NCBI RefSeq assembly: GCF_030211955.1
Contig: NZ_JASODI010000019.1
Span: 1-47,285, forward strand
Direction of reading: 5' to 3'
From: Corynebacterium frankenforstense
Lineage (GTDB): Bacteria; Actinomycetota; Actinomycetes; Mycobacteriales; Mycobacteriaceae
DNA length: 47,285 nucleotides
The notes under the pieces were generated by a model that was given only the letters and a program-made list of their open reading frames with translations, had not been told where the DNA came from and made no database searches. The translations under genes were made by a program, and so were the position numbers. Each line of letters begins with the position of its first letter. Within the stretch, counting starts at the first letter, position 1. This document shows positions 18,577 to 27,904 of the stretch, one piece after another.

Positions 18577-18720
18577 TGATCGAACTAGATAGAGCAGCAA
18601 CCAAACGCGCAATCACCAAGATCGTCGCCCAGGTCAATGCCGCACAGGAAGCCATGTTTGCCGCACAACGGTCGACCATAAGTGGCGCATATTCGGCGGT
18701 ATCCGGCCTCGATCAACTCG
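18250..18720. other. AT-richer segment spanning the lipoprotein / PPE-like junction
   Basis: GC content falls to roughly half over about 470 bp, covering the C-terminal 100 codons of the lipoprotein and the first 48 codons of the next gene. Both flanks return to the genome norm. The start and end lie inside genes, so this looks like an allele replaced by homologous recombination, not a whole-gene insertion. Confidence 0.6.
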
Positions 18721-20399
18721 GTGCCGCGCATGGAATTGCCCTCCAAGGCGGAAACGGTTCTGCCGCCGGAGTCCTCAAGCAATTCGCCGAGCAACTCAAC
18801 TGGGCGCAGGAGGCCCTCGCCTGGACCGACAGCATCCTCACCAGCCGCGACCTCGCCAACTCCATGGGCCTGCTCAACAACTTCTATGAGGCCGGCCGAG
18901 AGCCGCTGAGCCCGACCCAGCTCCCGAACGAGCCCGCAGCCAACTACGGCGCGCTCAACCCCACCCACCCGGTCGTCGCCCCGACGCTGAGCCTCGACCA
19001 GCTCGCCGGGGAGTTCGCCGCCACCGGCACGCACCTGACCATCCAGGCGACCGACTCCTGGAACACCATGGCACGCGCGCTGGCGGCGGTCGCCGACGAG
19101 CTCAACGCCGTCGCCGCCGACGTCACCGGGGCCAACACCGGTGCGGTCTTCGACAGCGCCGCCGGTCGCATCACCGAGATGGCTGCCCGCGCCGGGCACT
19201 TCTCCGCCAACGCGATGGTGATGGCCCAGCACACCCAGGCTCTGCATGCAGCCCACGCTGCCGGCAACGCGGAGGTCCAGGCGGCCCGGGCGGCGGTCAC
19301 GGCCATGCCGCCGGCCGAGCGCATCGCCGCCGAGCAGGCCTTCCTGACCACCTTCGTCCCGAGGTTCCAGGCGTCGCTGGCCCCGGCCATCCCGGCGGTG
19401 CACATGCTCATGGACCCCGCCACCGCCCAGGGCGGCGGCCAGGTCAGCGAGAACCCGCAGTACGCGACGACGAACGCCCGCATCGATGAGGCCGCCGGCG
19501 CCTGGCGTGGCGCGGGCAACCACCTGGTCACCCAGGCTGCCACCGTCCTCGGCGGGGGCGCCCCTCAGGCCAGCCACTACGCCGGGCCTTCCGGCATGGC
19601 CGGGCCGCCGGCGCTGACGACCCCGGCGAGCCACCCGCTCGGCTCCCCCGCCGCTGCCGCCCCGACCCTGGGCGGCGCCAACGGTCCGGTCCCCGGCATC
19701 GGCGGGACGACCGGCGCCAGCGCCGCCGCACCGCTCAGCAGGTCCGGGGCCCTGGGCGGGGCCAACGGAATCAACGGCGGTCTGGGAGCAGGCGGCGCCG
19801 GTCGCACCGGGTCTCTCGGCACTGCCTCTCCGGTATCCGGTGTCGCGTCCCAGTCTGGGATGCTCGCCCCGGGGGCATTCGGGGCTGGCAACTCCGGGTC
19901 CGCGCGGACGGACACCCCGACTTCGCCGCGCCTGGGTGGTTCCGCGAACATGCCGCGCGGCATCGGCGGCGGGCTGCCGGGTGGCGCGGGATCCCCGGCA
20001 CTCGGCGCGGTCCGCGGCGGCGGAGCAGGTTCCTTCGGTGGTTCGGCCGGCGGCTCGGCGGGCCTTGCCGGGGCCCACTCCCCCGGCGGGCGCGCCGGCT
20101 TCGGAGGCGTGGTGCCCGGCGCGCCCGGGGCGGGAGCACCCGGTGTCTCCGGCGCCGGCGTCCCAACCGCCGGTGCGGGCACAGGCGGCGGCCAGGCCGG
20201 TACCGGCATGCGCGGCGGGATGCCGGTCGCGCCGATGATGGGGGCGAACGGCGCCGGTCAGTCCGGCGGGAGCTCCAGGTCGGTCAAGGCGGTCACCACC
20301 GCCGTCGAGCTCGACGAGAACCGGCGCAAGCTCCTCGGCGAGCCGACCCCGACGGTGCCCGGGGTCATCGGCGACTGGGCCCGCGAGCAGCGGGTCTGA
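18576..20399 (+). CDS. PPE-like, Gly/Ala/Pro-rich large protein
   Basis: 607 aa. Residues 1-330 are almost entirely alpha-helical and Ala-rich (KIVAQVNAAQEAMFAAQ, QLNWAQEALAWTDSILTSRDLAN, SWNTMARALAAVADELNAVAADVTG), resembling the helical hairpins of PPE/EspB-type type VII secretion substrates. Residues 330-570 are low-complexity Gly/Ala/Pro/Ser. The last 30 residues (ELDENRRKLLGEPTPTVPGVIGDWA) form a conserved-looking tail that I recall from actinobacterial PPE-domain proteins. A WxG turn is not exact (SWNT) and no clear YxxxD/E export signal was found. It is co-transcribed with the DUF3558-like lipoprotein. No EspG, EccC or small WXG100 gene is adjacent, so export remains an inference. Confidence 0.55.
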   Translation: MIELDRAATKRAITKIVAQVNAAQEAMFAAQRSTISGAYSAVSGLDQLGAAHGIALQGGNGSAAGVLKQFAEQLNWAQEALAWTDSILTSRDLANSMGLLNNFYEAGREPLSPTQLPNEPAANYGALNPTHPVVAPTLSLDQLAGEFAATGTHLTIQATDSWNTMARALAAVADELNAVAADVTGANTGAVFDSAAGRITEMAARAGHFSANAMVMAQHTQALHAAHAAGNAEVQAARAAVTAMPPAERIAAEQAFLTTFVPRFQASLAPAIPAVHMLMDPATAQGGGQVSENPQYATTNARIDEAAGAWRGAGNHLVTQAATVLGGGAPQASHYAGPSGMAGPPALTTPASHPLGSPAAAAPTLGGANGPVPGIGGTTGASAAAPLSRSGALGGANGINGGLGAGGAGRTGSLGTASPVSGVASQSGMLAPGAFGAGNSGSARTDTPTSPRLGGSANMPRGIGGGLPGGAGSPALGAVRGGGAGSFGGSAGGSAGLAGAHSPGGRAGFGGVVPGAPGAGAPGVSGAGVPTAGAGTGGGQAGTGMRGGMPVAPMMGANGAGQSGGSSRSVKAVTTAVELDENRRKLLGEPTPTVPGVIGDWAREQRV

Positions 20400-20421
20400 C
20401 CGTCCCCGGTCAGACCCGCTG
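20388..20421. terminator. Hairpin over the PPE-like gene stop codon, possibly bidirectional
   Basis: The 13-bp inverted repeat AGCGGGTCTGACC / GGTCAGACCCGCT has a short loop and includes the TGA stop. There is no U-run, so termination may depend on Rho or serve both convergent genes. A second perfect 18-bp palindrome, GGCCGATCCGGATCGGCC, lies at 20451-20468. Confidence 0.55.
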
Positions 20422-20484
20422 CGGCCGACCCGGATCTGCCGGCCTCGATCGGCCGATCCGGATCGGCCGGCCCCTGCCTCTCCC

Positions 20485-21678
20485 CTACTGGGAGAGCATG
20501 GAGAGCACGGCGCTCTCCGGCAGCACCTCGGCGTGGTGGGAGGCCGACTGCCCGGCCTCGTCGAGGGTCTGGCCCAGCGGGGCGAAGGCGCTCGCCGGGT
20601 CCTGGCCCGCGCCCAGCGCGTCGACGGCACCCTGGGCGTCGGCCCCGATGCGCTGCGAGTACTCCGCGGCGTCGGCCTCGGCGGCCGCGACGTTGCGCTG
20701 GTGCTCGGCGACGAAGTCCGGCATGGCCCCGTTCTCCTGGGCCCAGTCGAGCGCGACGGCCTCGTCCTCGCCGAAGGTGCGCAGGTCGTCGGAGTGCTTG
20801 GCCTCCGAGTCGGTCAGCGAGAAGCGCTCGTTGACCTGGCCGTCGGGGATGCCGTAGGCCTGCTCGACGGCCACGTCCGCCGGCTGGGCGCGGGTGATCG
20901 GCCCGAAGACCATGGAGCTCACGCCGAGCACCTCGCCGGTGTTCGGGTCGAAGTTCACGCCGCCCGAGTCGCCCTGCACGTAGCCCAGGTCCCAGGCCCA
21001 CAGCCCGTTCTGGGAGCGCACCAGCAGGGTGCCGCAGCTGCGGCCGGTGGTGGTGCCGTCCTTGCAGATCGGCTGGCCGGCCACGGAGAAGTCGTACTGG
21101 CCCGGGGCCAGGTCCGGGTAGTCGCGGATCGCGGTCAGGCGCACCGGCGTGCCGTGCGCGTTGCCCGCCTTGTCCACGGAGTCGGCCATGCGGCTGTCGA
21201 CCACGCCCTCGTTGAGCACCGCGGTGCCCCAGTCGGGCGAGTCGACGGACAGGCGCAGCGTCTCGGCGAGGTCCCCCTCGGCCTGCGCGAGGTCCGCCTC
21301 GTTGGTCGCCGGGGCGTGGGCCTGGTCGCGGTAGCCGATGACGGTGTCGCCACCGCTGCGCGTCGGCGCGAAGACCCGGTCGCCGAACTCCGGCTGGCCC
21401 TCCATCGGCGCCAGGCAGTGCCCCGCGGTGACCAGCACGCGCTGCTGCGTGCCGTCCGGCAGCACCACCGTGCCGATGACGCCCTGGCTACAGACCTGGC
21501 GGTTCAGGTACTCTGGCAGGGGCATGTCGGTCAGCTGCACGTCGCTGCGCATGGGGGCGCCGGGGGCGGCGAGCGCGGCGCGCTCGTCGGCGCCCGCGGG
21601 GGCGTCGGAAAGCACGGCGGTGGCCAGGGCAGCCGGCAGCAGCGCGGCGAGCACACGGGTGCGCACGGACTTCGTCAT
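20485..21678 (-). CDS. Secreted trypsin-like serine protease (S1 fold)
   Basis: 397 aa. A Sec signal peptide (RTRVLAALLPAALATAVLSDAPAGA) is followed by an S1 peptidase. The catalytic His is in VTAGHCLAP, a probable Asp is in SPDWGTAVL, and the catalytic Ser is in GYVQGDSGGVNF. Cysteines near NRQVCSQG, AGHC, QPICKDG and GRSCGT could pair. After about residue 270 a non-catalytic Ala/Glu/Asp-rich C-terminal tail (HQRNVAAAEADAAEYSQRIG) forms a probable coiled extension. It is probably exported and acts outside the membrane; its target is unknown. It converges on the PPE-like gene. The start is the first Met before the signal peptide. Confidence 0.85.
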   Translation of the reverse strand: MTKSVRTRVLAALLPAALATAVLSDAPAGADERAALAAPGAPMRSDVQLTDMPLPEYLNRQVCSQGVIGTVVLPDGTQQRVLVTAGHCLAPMEGQPEFGDRVFAPTRSGGDTVIGYRDQAHAPATNEADLAQAEGDLAETLRLSVDSPDWGTAVLNEGVVDSRMADSVDKAGNAHGTPVRLTAIRDYPDLAPGQYDFSVAGQPICKDGTTTGRSCGTLLVRSQNGLWAWDLGYVQGDSGGVNFDPNTGEVLGVSSMVFGPITRAQPADVAVEQAYGIPDGQVNERFSLTDSEAKHSDDLRTFGEDEAVALDWAQENGAMPDFVAEHQRNVAAAEADAAEYSQRIGADAQGAVDALGAGQDPASAFAPLGQTLDEAGQSASHHAEVLPESAVLSMLSQ

Positions 21679-21815
21679 CGGTGGATACCGCTTTCTGTGG
21701 GTCGAGGGCTATTGGCGGCAGCCAGTGTAGCCCCGCGCCGCGCGCGGGTAGCATCGTTGAACACGCACGCCGTGTCACGATTTCGACACGATCCCCGATG
21801 AAGGAACGGTGCCCG

Positions 21816-22616
21816 ATGACCCTGCCCTACCCCTCGACCTCCGCCGCCGCGCTGGTCACCGGTGCCAGTCAGGGCATCGGCGAGGCGATCGCCCGCAAGC
21901 TGGCCCGCTACGGCCACAACCTGATCCTCGTCGCCCGCCGCCGGGAGGTCCTCGAGAAGATCGCCGCGGAGCTCGAGGAGGCCCACGGGGTCACCGTCGA
22001 GGTCCGCCCGGCCGACCTCGCCAAGGCCGAGGAGGTCACGAAACTTGTCGAGGAGATCGAGAACCGGGAGATCAACATCCTGGTCAACTCGGCCGGCATC
22101 GCCAGCTTCGGGCCCTTCCTCGACCAGGACTGGGACTACGAGACCAACCAGTTCAACCTGAACGCCACCGCCGTCTTCCGCCTCACCCGCGCCGCGCTGC
22201 CGGGCATGGTCGCCCGCGGCGAGGGCGCCATCTGCAACGTCGGCTCGGCGGCCGGCAACGTGCCGATCCCCAACAACGCGACCTACGTGTTCACCAAGGC
22301 CGGCGTCAACGCCTTCACCGAGGCGCTGCACTACGAGCTCAAGGGCACCGGCGTGCACTGCACGCTGCTGGCCCCGGGCCCGGTGCGCGAGGCGGAGATC
22401 CCCGAGTCCGAGCAGTCCATCGTGGACAAGGTCGTGCCCGACTTTTTGTGGACGACCTACGAGTCCTGCGCCGACGAGACCCTCGAGGCGCTGGCCAAGA
22501 ACCGTCGCCGCGTGGTGCCCGGCCCCCTGTCGAAGGCGATGAACGCCATCTCGGCCTACGCGCCGAGCGGGCTGCTCTCGCCGGTGATGGGCTGGTTCTA
22601 CGCCAAGATGGGCTGA
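21816..22616 (+). CDS. cmrA: Mycolate beta-keto reductase (CmrA type SDR)
   Basis: 266 aa. SDR cofactor motif TGASQGIG at 15-22, VRPADLA, NSAG, GSAAGNVPIP and catalytic YxxxK (YVFTKAG). The block SAAGN-PIP-NATY, then GTGVHCTLLAPGPVREAEIPESEQSIVDKVVPDFLW and the C-terminal RRVVPGPLSKAMNAISAYAP, match my memory of mycobacterial Rv2509 and C. glutamicum CmrA. Those reduce the beta-keto group of newly made mycolates on trehalose. A mycolate-making envelope is thus implied. The ATG at 21816 follows GAAGGAACGG; an alternative ATG six codons upstream lacks an RBS. Confidence 0.88.
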   Translation: MTLPYPSTSAAALVTGASQGIGEAIARKLARYGHNLILVARRREVLEKIAAELEEAHGVTVEVRPADLAKAEEVTKLVEEIENREINILVNSAGIASFGPFLDQDWDYETNQFNLNATAVFRLTRAALPGMVARGEGAICNVGSAAGNVPIPNNATYVFTKAGVNAFTEALHYELKGTGVHCTLLAPGPVREAEIPESEQSIVDKVVPDFLWTTYESCADETLEALAKNRRRVVPGPLSKAMNAISAYAPSGLLSPVMGWFYAKMG

Positions 22617-22639
22617 GATTTACGACGCCGCGCCTGCCG

Positions 22640-23476
22640 CTACTTCGCGGTCAGGGGCACGACGTGCAGTGCCGGGTAGGCGCGCTCGTCCGCGGTCAGT
22701 TGCGTGTTCAGGCGCAGCTCGAGCACCGCGGCGAGGCGGTCGGCGCAGCTGATCGCCTGCGGGTGGGTCTCGGCCAGTGAGTCGCCGAGCACGCCCATGC
22801 CCTCGTCGAGCTGCTCGCCCTTGTCCACGCGCACGAAGAAGTAGCGCATGTGGGTGATGAAGCGGGCCGCACTCAGCCCGTCGCGGTCGATGCGGGTGCC
22901 GTAGGCGGCGTCGATGACGTCGAAGAGCTGGGAGAACACGCCCGTCATCTGGTAGGTCGCCGCGAGGTTTCCGCCCTGGAATCCGGTGCCGACCAGGTGC
23001 AGGGCGATCGCGGTCTCCTCGGCCGCCGGCAACGGGCGCTCGCCGCGCTGCGTGATCCACCCGTTGGCCCGGGCCAGCAGTTCGCGGGCGGTGGCCAGCT
23101 CCTGCGGGTAGAGGTGGGAGACCTCCGCGGCCAAGGGGTTCGGCTGCGCGGCCGCCGAGGGGTCGGCGGTGTTGCGACGCACGGCGACGTTGAGGTGGTC
23201 GGCCAGCGCGATGACGGTCGAGGCGGGCACGTCGTGCCCGGCGAGCAGGTCGGCGGCCAGGTCGACGAAGTCGGCGGGCACGTCGGCGACCATGCGCGCG
23301 ACGTTGTCGGCGTCGCGGCCCTCGTCGGGGACGAAGGTGCGGCGCACGGCCCGCGGGTCGACCTCGTCTCCGGGGCGGGTGTTGAAGCCCAGCCCCTTGC
23401 CGGTGAGCACCACCGGGCCGCCGTCGGCACGCGCGGCGAGCACCACGTTGTTGTTGAGCACGCGCAGTACCTTCAC
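22640..23476 (-). CDS. bglG: Transcription antiterminator, BglG/LicT family
   Basis: 278 aa. The N-terminal RNA-binding CAT domain (KVLRVLNNNVVLAARADGGPVVLTGKGLGFNTRPGDEVD, residues 1-55) is followed by two PRD domains, PRD1 around 70-165 (ALADHLNVAVRR, HLYPQELATARE) and PRD2 around 170-278 (ETAIALHLVG, SAARFITHMRYFFVRV, THPQAISCADRLAAVLE). These carry the histidines phosphorylated by the PTS. When active it binds the RAT RNA in the bglF leader and prevents early termination. The GTG at 23476 follows GAAGGGAGG. It is the third gene of the operon, the same order as the known Corynebacterium bglF-bglA-bglG cluster. Confidence 0.93.
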   Translation of the reverse strand: MKVLRVLNNNVVLAARADGGPVVLTGKGLGFNTRPGDEVDPRAVRRTFVPDEGRDADNVARMVADVPADFVDLAADLLAGHDVPASTVIALADHLNVAVRRNTADPSAAAQPNPLAAEVSHLYPQELATARELLARANGWITQRGERPLPAAEETAIALHLVGTGFQGGNLAATYQMTGVFSQLFDVIDAAYGTRIDRDGLSAARFITHMRYFFVRVDKGEQLDEGMGVLGDSLAETHPQAISCADRLAAVLELRLNTQLTADERAYPALHVVPLTAK

Positions 23477-23616
23477 CGCCGGCCTCCCTTCATCCTCGTC
23501 ATCGTCTTGGTCGTCGTCTCTGTCATCGCCATTGTGCCGCGCGTCCGGCACGCGGTACGCGGCGACCTCCCGGCGGCCGGCCCGCTGGCCGCCGTGCCGG
23601 GAGGCCGTACCGCCGG

Positions 23617-25062
<1,446 letters not shown>

Positions 25063-27030
25063 TTACTTCTCGACGTCCAGCACAGCGGCGCCGGCGGCCA
25101 CTTCACCCGTGGCGGTGGGGATCACCGCGCCGAGCTTCCGGGAGTTGGTGACCACGACGATCGTGGTGGCCGGGTGGTTGTTGGCCGCGACCTCGGCGAG
25201 GTCGACGGTGCCCAGCTGCTCGCCGGCGGCGACGTGCTGGCCGCGGGTGACGTCCACGGTGAAGCCCTCGCCCTTCATCATGACCGTGTCGATGCCGACG
25301 TGCACGAGCACCTCGACGCCGTCGTCGCTGCGCAGGCCGTAGGCGTGGCCGGACTTCTGCACGGCGATGAGCTCACCGGAGACCGGGGCGACGATCCGCC
25401 CGTCGCTCGGCTCGATCGCGGTGCCCGCCCCCATGGATCCGGAGGCGAAGACCTTGTCGTCGTCCTGCTCGAGGGGCACCACGGTGCCGCTGACCGGCGC
25501 GACCACCACAGGGTGGTCCGTGGCCTGTGCCGTCGGCACAGACACCGGGGTAGCACGCCCGGCGTCGCCTTCGGCGGCGACGGGGGCGAGCGCGGCGTCG
25601 TCAATCTCGGGATGCGCACCAGCGGGGACCTCGACCTCGGCCTCGGCGCGGCGCAGGGTGACCGCGGTGCCGACGAAGGCGATGACCATGGCCACGGCGG
25701 TGCCGATGAGCAGCAGGACGAAGTTGCCGACCTCGGTGTAGGCGGGCAGGGCCAGCAGTGCCGGGAAGATGAAGGAGTTCGCGGCGGTGTCGGAGAGGCC
25801 GGCGATCAGGCCGCCGACGATGCCGCCGGCGATGCCCATGTAGAACGGCATCTTCAGCGGGAGGTTCACACCGTAGATGGCGGGCTCGGTGACACCTGCG
25901 ACGATTCCGGAGAAGGCGGCCGGGCCGGCGACCTTCTTGCGCGCGGCGCTGCGCGACCAGATCGCGACGGCCGCGGTGGCGGCGGCCTGCGCCATGACGG
26001 CGGCCAGGATGGGCGCGAGCAGCGGCTCGTAGCCGTTGACGCCGAGGTCGTTGATGAACACCGGCACAAAGCCCCAGTGCAGGCCGAACATGACGAAGAC
26101 CTGCCAGAAGCCGCCCAGGATAGCGCCCGCCAGCCAGGGCACGGCGTTGTAGAGAGAGGTGACACCGGAGGCGATCTGGGTGGAGATCCAGGTGGTCGCC
26201 GGGCCGATGGTGAACAGCGTCAGCGGCACCATGACGACCACGACGAGCAGCGGGGTCAGGAAGCTGCGCACGGCGCCCGGCAGGATCTTGTTGAACCAGT
26301 GCTCGACGTAGCTGGCCACCCACACCGCGACGATGGCGGGGATGACCGACGAGGAGTAGCTCATCGACGGGAAGCTGAGCCCGAAGGCGGTGGCGCCCTC
26401 GGTGGCGGCCAGCTCGACGATGCCCGGGTGGACCAACGGGGTGACCACGGCCAGCGCCACGAAAGTGTTCATGCGGAAGCGCTTGGCCGCGGTGACCGCC
26501 AGGAAGAGCGGCAGGAAGTAGAAGACGCCGTCGAAGGTCGCGTTGAAGACGACCGCGGTGCCGGAGTTCTCGGCGAGCCAGCCGAACTGCAGGCCCATCT
26601 GGAGGAAGGCCTTGCCGATGGCGATGCCCGCCAGCACCATCACAATCGGGGTGAACAGCGCCGAGATCAGATCGATGAAGCGGTTGAAGAGATTCTTGCT
26701 CTCGCCGGAGGTGTCGTCGTCGGCGGCGTCGGTCTCGTCCGAGTCCTCGGAGTCCTTGGTGCCCTTGGCACGCATGCCGGCGACGTCCTGGACCGCCGCG
26801 TAGGCGAAGGGGACGTCGTTGCCGATGACGACCTGCTGCTGGCCGCCGGCCGCCATGAGCGCGAGCACGCCCTCGGTGCCCTCGACCGCGGCCGAGTCGA
26901 CCAGGGAGGCGTCCTTGACCTTGAAGCGCAGCCGGGTGGCGCAGTGGGTGAACGAGCGGATGTTGTCCGGCCCGCCCAGCCCCTTGACCACCGCGCCGGC
27001 CAGGGGCGCGAAGTCCGTTGCCGTTGCCAT
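25063..27030 (-). CDS. bglF: PTS beta-glucoside transporter subunits IIBCA
   Basis: 655 aa. IIB at the N-terminus has the phospho-Cys in RSFTHCATRLRF (Cys30). IIC spans about 95-450 with ten or so helices (LFNRFIDLISALFTPIVMVLAGIAIGKAF, VFVMFGLHWGFVPVFIND). IIA is at the C-terminus with the active His in VLVHVGIDTVMMKGEGF. It imports and phosphorylates aryl-beta-glucosides. Between IIC and IIA, residues around 475-485 (HPEIDDAALAP) derive from a dispersed-repeat copy at 25592-25607, an insertion in a tolerant linker. The ATG at 27030 is chosen over a longer in-frame start, which would lie in the RAT/terminator leader. Confidence 0.95.
   Translation of the reverse strand: MATATDFAPLAGAVVKGLGGPDNIRSFTHCATRLRFKVKDASLVDSAAVEGTEGVLALMAAGGQQQVVIGNDVPFAYAAVQDVAGMRAKGTKDSEDSDETDAADDDTSGESKNLFNRFIDLISALFTPIVMVLAGIAIGKAFLQMGLQFGWLAENSGTAVVFNATFDGVFYFLPLFLAVTAAKRFRMNTFVALAVVTPLVHPGIVELAATEGATAFGLSFPSMSYSSSVIPAIVAVWVASYVEHWFNKILPGAVRSFLTPLLVVVVMVPLTLFTIGPATTWISTQIASGVTSLYNAVPWLAGAILGGFWQVFVMFGLHWGFVPVFINDLGVNGYEPLLAPILAAVMAQAAATAAVAIWSRSAARKKVAGPAAFSGIVAGVTEPAIYGVNLPLKMPFYMGIAGGIVGGLIAGLSDTAANSFIFPALLALPAYTEVGNFVLLLIGTAVAMVIAFVGTAVTLRRAEAEVEVPAGAHPEIDDAALAPVAAEGDAGRATPVSVPTAQATDHPVVVAPVSGTVVPLEQDDDKVFASGSMGAGTAIEPSDGRIVAPVSGELIAVQKSGHAYGLRSDDGVEVLVHVGIDTVMMKGEGFTVDVTRGQHVAAGEQLGTVDLAEVAANNHPATTIVVVTNSRKLGAVIPTATGEVAAGAAVLDVEK
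25592..25607. repeat. Dispersed repeat copy inside bglF
   Basis: GCGGCGTCGTCAATCT form; on the coding strand it reads out as EIDDAA in the IIC-IIA linker. Confidence 0.65.
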
Positions 27031-27095
27031 TGTCTCTGCCTTTCCCCGGGTGTTCACCCGGTTTCCGTGCCCGGCGCCGAGGCGTCCGGGCAACA

Positions 27096-27145
27096 AAAAA
27101 GACCTGGCCCGCAGACGACGAGACGTCATCTGCTTGCCAGGTCTT
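27096..27145 (-). terminator. Conditional leader terminator of the bgl operon
   Basis: On the minus strand the stem AAGACCTGGC / GCCAGGTCTT encloses a secondary ATGACGTCTCGTCGTCTGC hairpin and ends in TTTTTTG. Its 5' arm overlaps the last bases of the RAT, so the two structures exclude each other. Confidence 0.92.
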
Positions 27146-27177
27146 GCCCCCGGAAGTCTGTGCCGGGGTCACAATCC
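27139..27177 (-). promoter_or_regulatory. Ribonucleic antiterminator (RAT) site for BglG
   Basis: On the minus strand it begins GGATTGTGACC and ends GGGGGCAAGACC, matching the ends of known RAT elements (GGATTGTTAC ... GGCAAAACC). The interior is GC-richer and longer than usual. Binding by the downstream-encoded BglG-type protein would let transcription pass the overlapping terminator. Confidence 0.88.
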
Positions 27178-27190
27178 TTTGACGCCTTCC

Positions 27191-27220
27191 ATCATGACCA
27201 CGCCGCGACGCAAAAGGCAA
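27191..27220 (-). promoter_or_regulatory. Candidate promoter of the bgl operon
   Basis: On the minus strand, TTGCCT (27215-27220) and CATGAT (27191-27196) are 18 nt apart. Transcription would begin a few bases before the RAT at 27177, as expected for this type of leader. Confidence 0.5.
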
Positions 27221-27286
27221 CCGAGTGTGCTCACCGTCACCGGGGCGGGGGTTGTCCTGCGCCGGGGCCGCCCGCCGAGCGTCGGC

Positions 27287-27385
27287 CCAGCAAGCTCCTG
27301 CACAGCAGGGACACGCCTTGCTGGGTCGAGAAGCGCCCTTGCTATACGAGGCCTTGCTGGGTGCGGTGGGCCTTGCTGGGCGCGA
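27287..27385. repeat. CCTTGCT direct-repeat cluster upstream of bglF
   Basis: CCTTGCT occurs at 27316, 27337, 27352 and 27371, three of the four as CCTTGCTGGG, with an inverted CCCAGCAAG at 27287. It lies 70-190 bp upstream of the bgl promoter candidate and just before the divergent gene at 27455. Function unknown; operator array or RNA structure are both possible. Confidence 0.55.
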
Positions 27386-27454
27386 CGGCGGAGGTGCCGG
27401 GGAATCCCCTGGCAACGGTTCACGTGGCGCGCGCCGGCGCGTAACCTCGGCGCC

Positions 27455-27841
27455 ATGGACACCTCGATCGCCACGTTTTTGAGCGCCCTGCTGCTGGGCG
27501 GCTCGCCGCTCTCCGCCAGCGCGGACCTCTCCTCCGCCCCGGTCGACCCCGGCTTCAACTGGGGCATCGTCGCATCCTCCGGCAAGGAGACGGGCAGCTC
27601 CGACAACGACCAGACCGGCGCGGACGAAGGAGACGCCGACATCGTGGAACAGCACATCTTCAGCGGCTCCGGCACCGCCCGCAGCGCCTTCCAGGCCTGG
27701 CTCGACGGCGGCGAGTTCGTCGCCCCGGAGTTCGAGACCCTCGACCTGACCGAGCTCGAGTTGCCCGACGGCTCGATCGCCCGCGGCGGCGACACCGTGG
27801 CCAAGCACGCCGACGGGACCTTCAGCGTCCTCGCCGGCTAG
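27455..27841 (+). CDS. Small putative exported protein, unknown function
   Basis: 128 aa; not recognised. The N-terminus (MDTSIATFLSALLLGGSPLSASA) is hydrophobic with an AxA cleavage site near residue 23, but has no positive charge, so export is weakly supported. The mature part is acidic and polar (SSGKETGSSDNDQTGADEGDADIVEQHIF) and ends in LDLTELELPDGSIARGGDTVAKHADGTFSVLAG. The ATG lies 7 nt after TAACCT (27442-27447), the leaderless pattern used by other genes here. It is divergent from the bgl operon and separated from it by the CCTTGCT cluster; a functional link is possible but unproven. Confidence 0.55.
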   Translation: MDTSIATFLSALLLGGSPLSASADLSSAPVDPGFNWGIVASSGKETGSSDNDQTGADEGDADIVEQHIFSGSGTARSAFQAWLDGGEFVAPEFETLDLTELELPDGSIARGGDTVAKHADGTFSVLAG

Positions 27842-27904
27842 GCGCACAGGCCCGGCGCGCGAGCGGCGCAGCGCACCACGCGAGAGCCCGGCACCGGCCC
27901 CGAC

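Noticed and set aside
21772..21789. GTGTC-N8-GACAC dyad upstream of cmrA as an operator.
   Set aside because: Short arms, no second copy and no known regulator motif; too weak to call.
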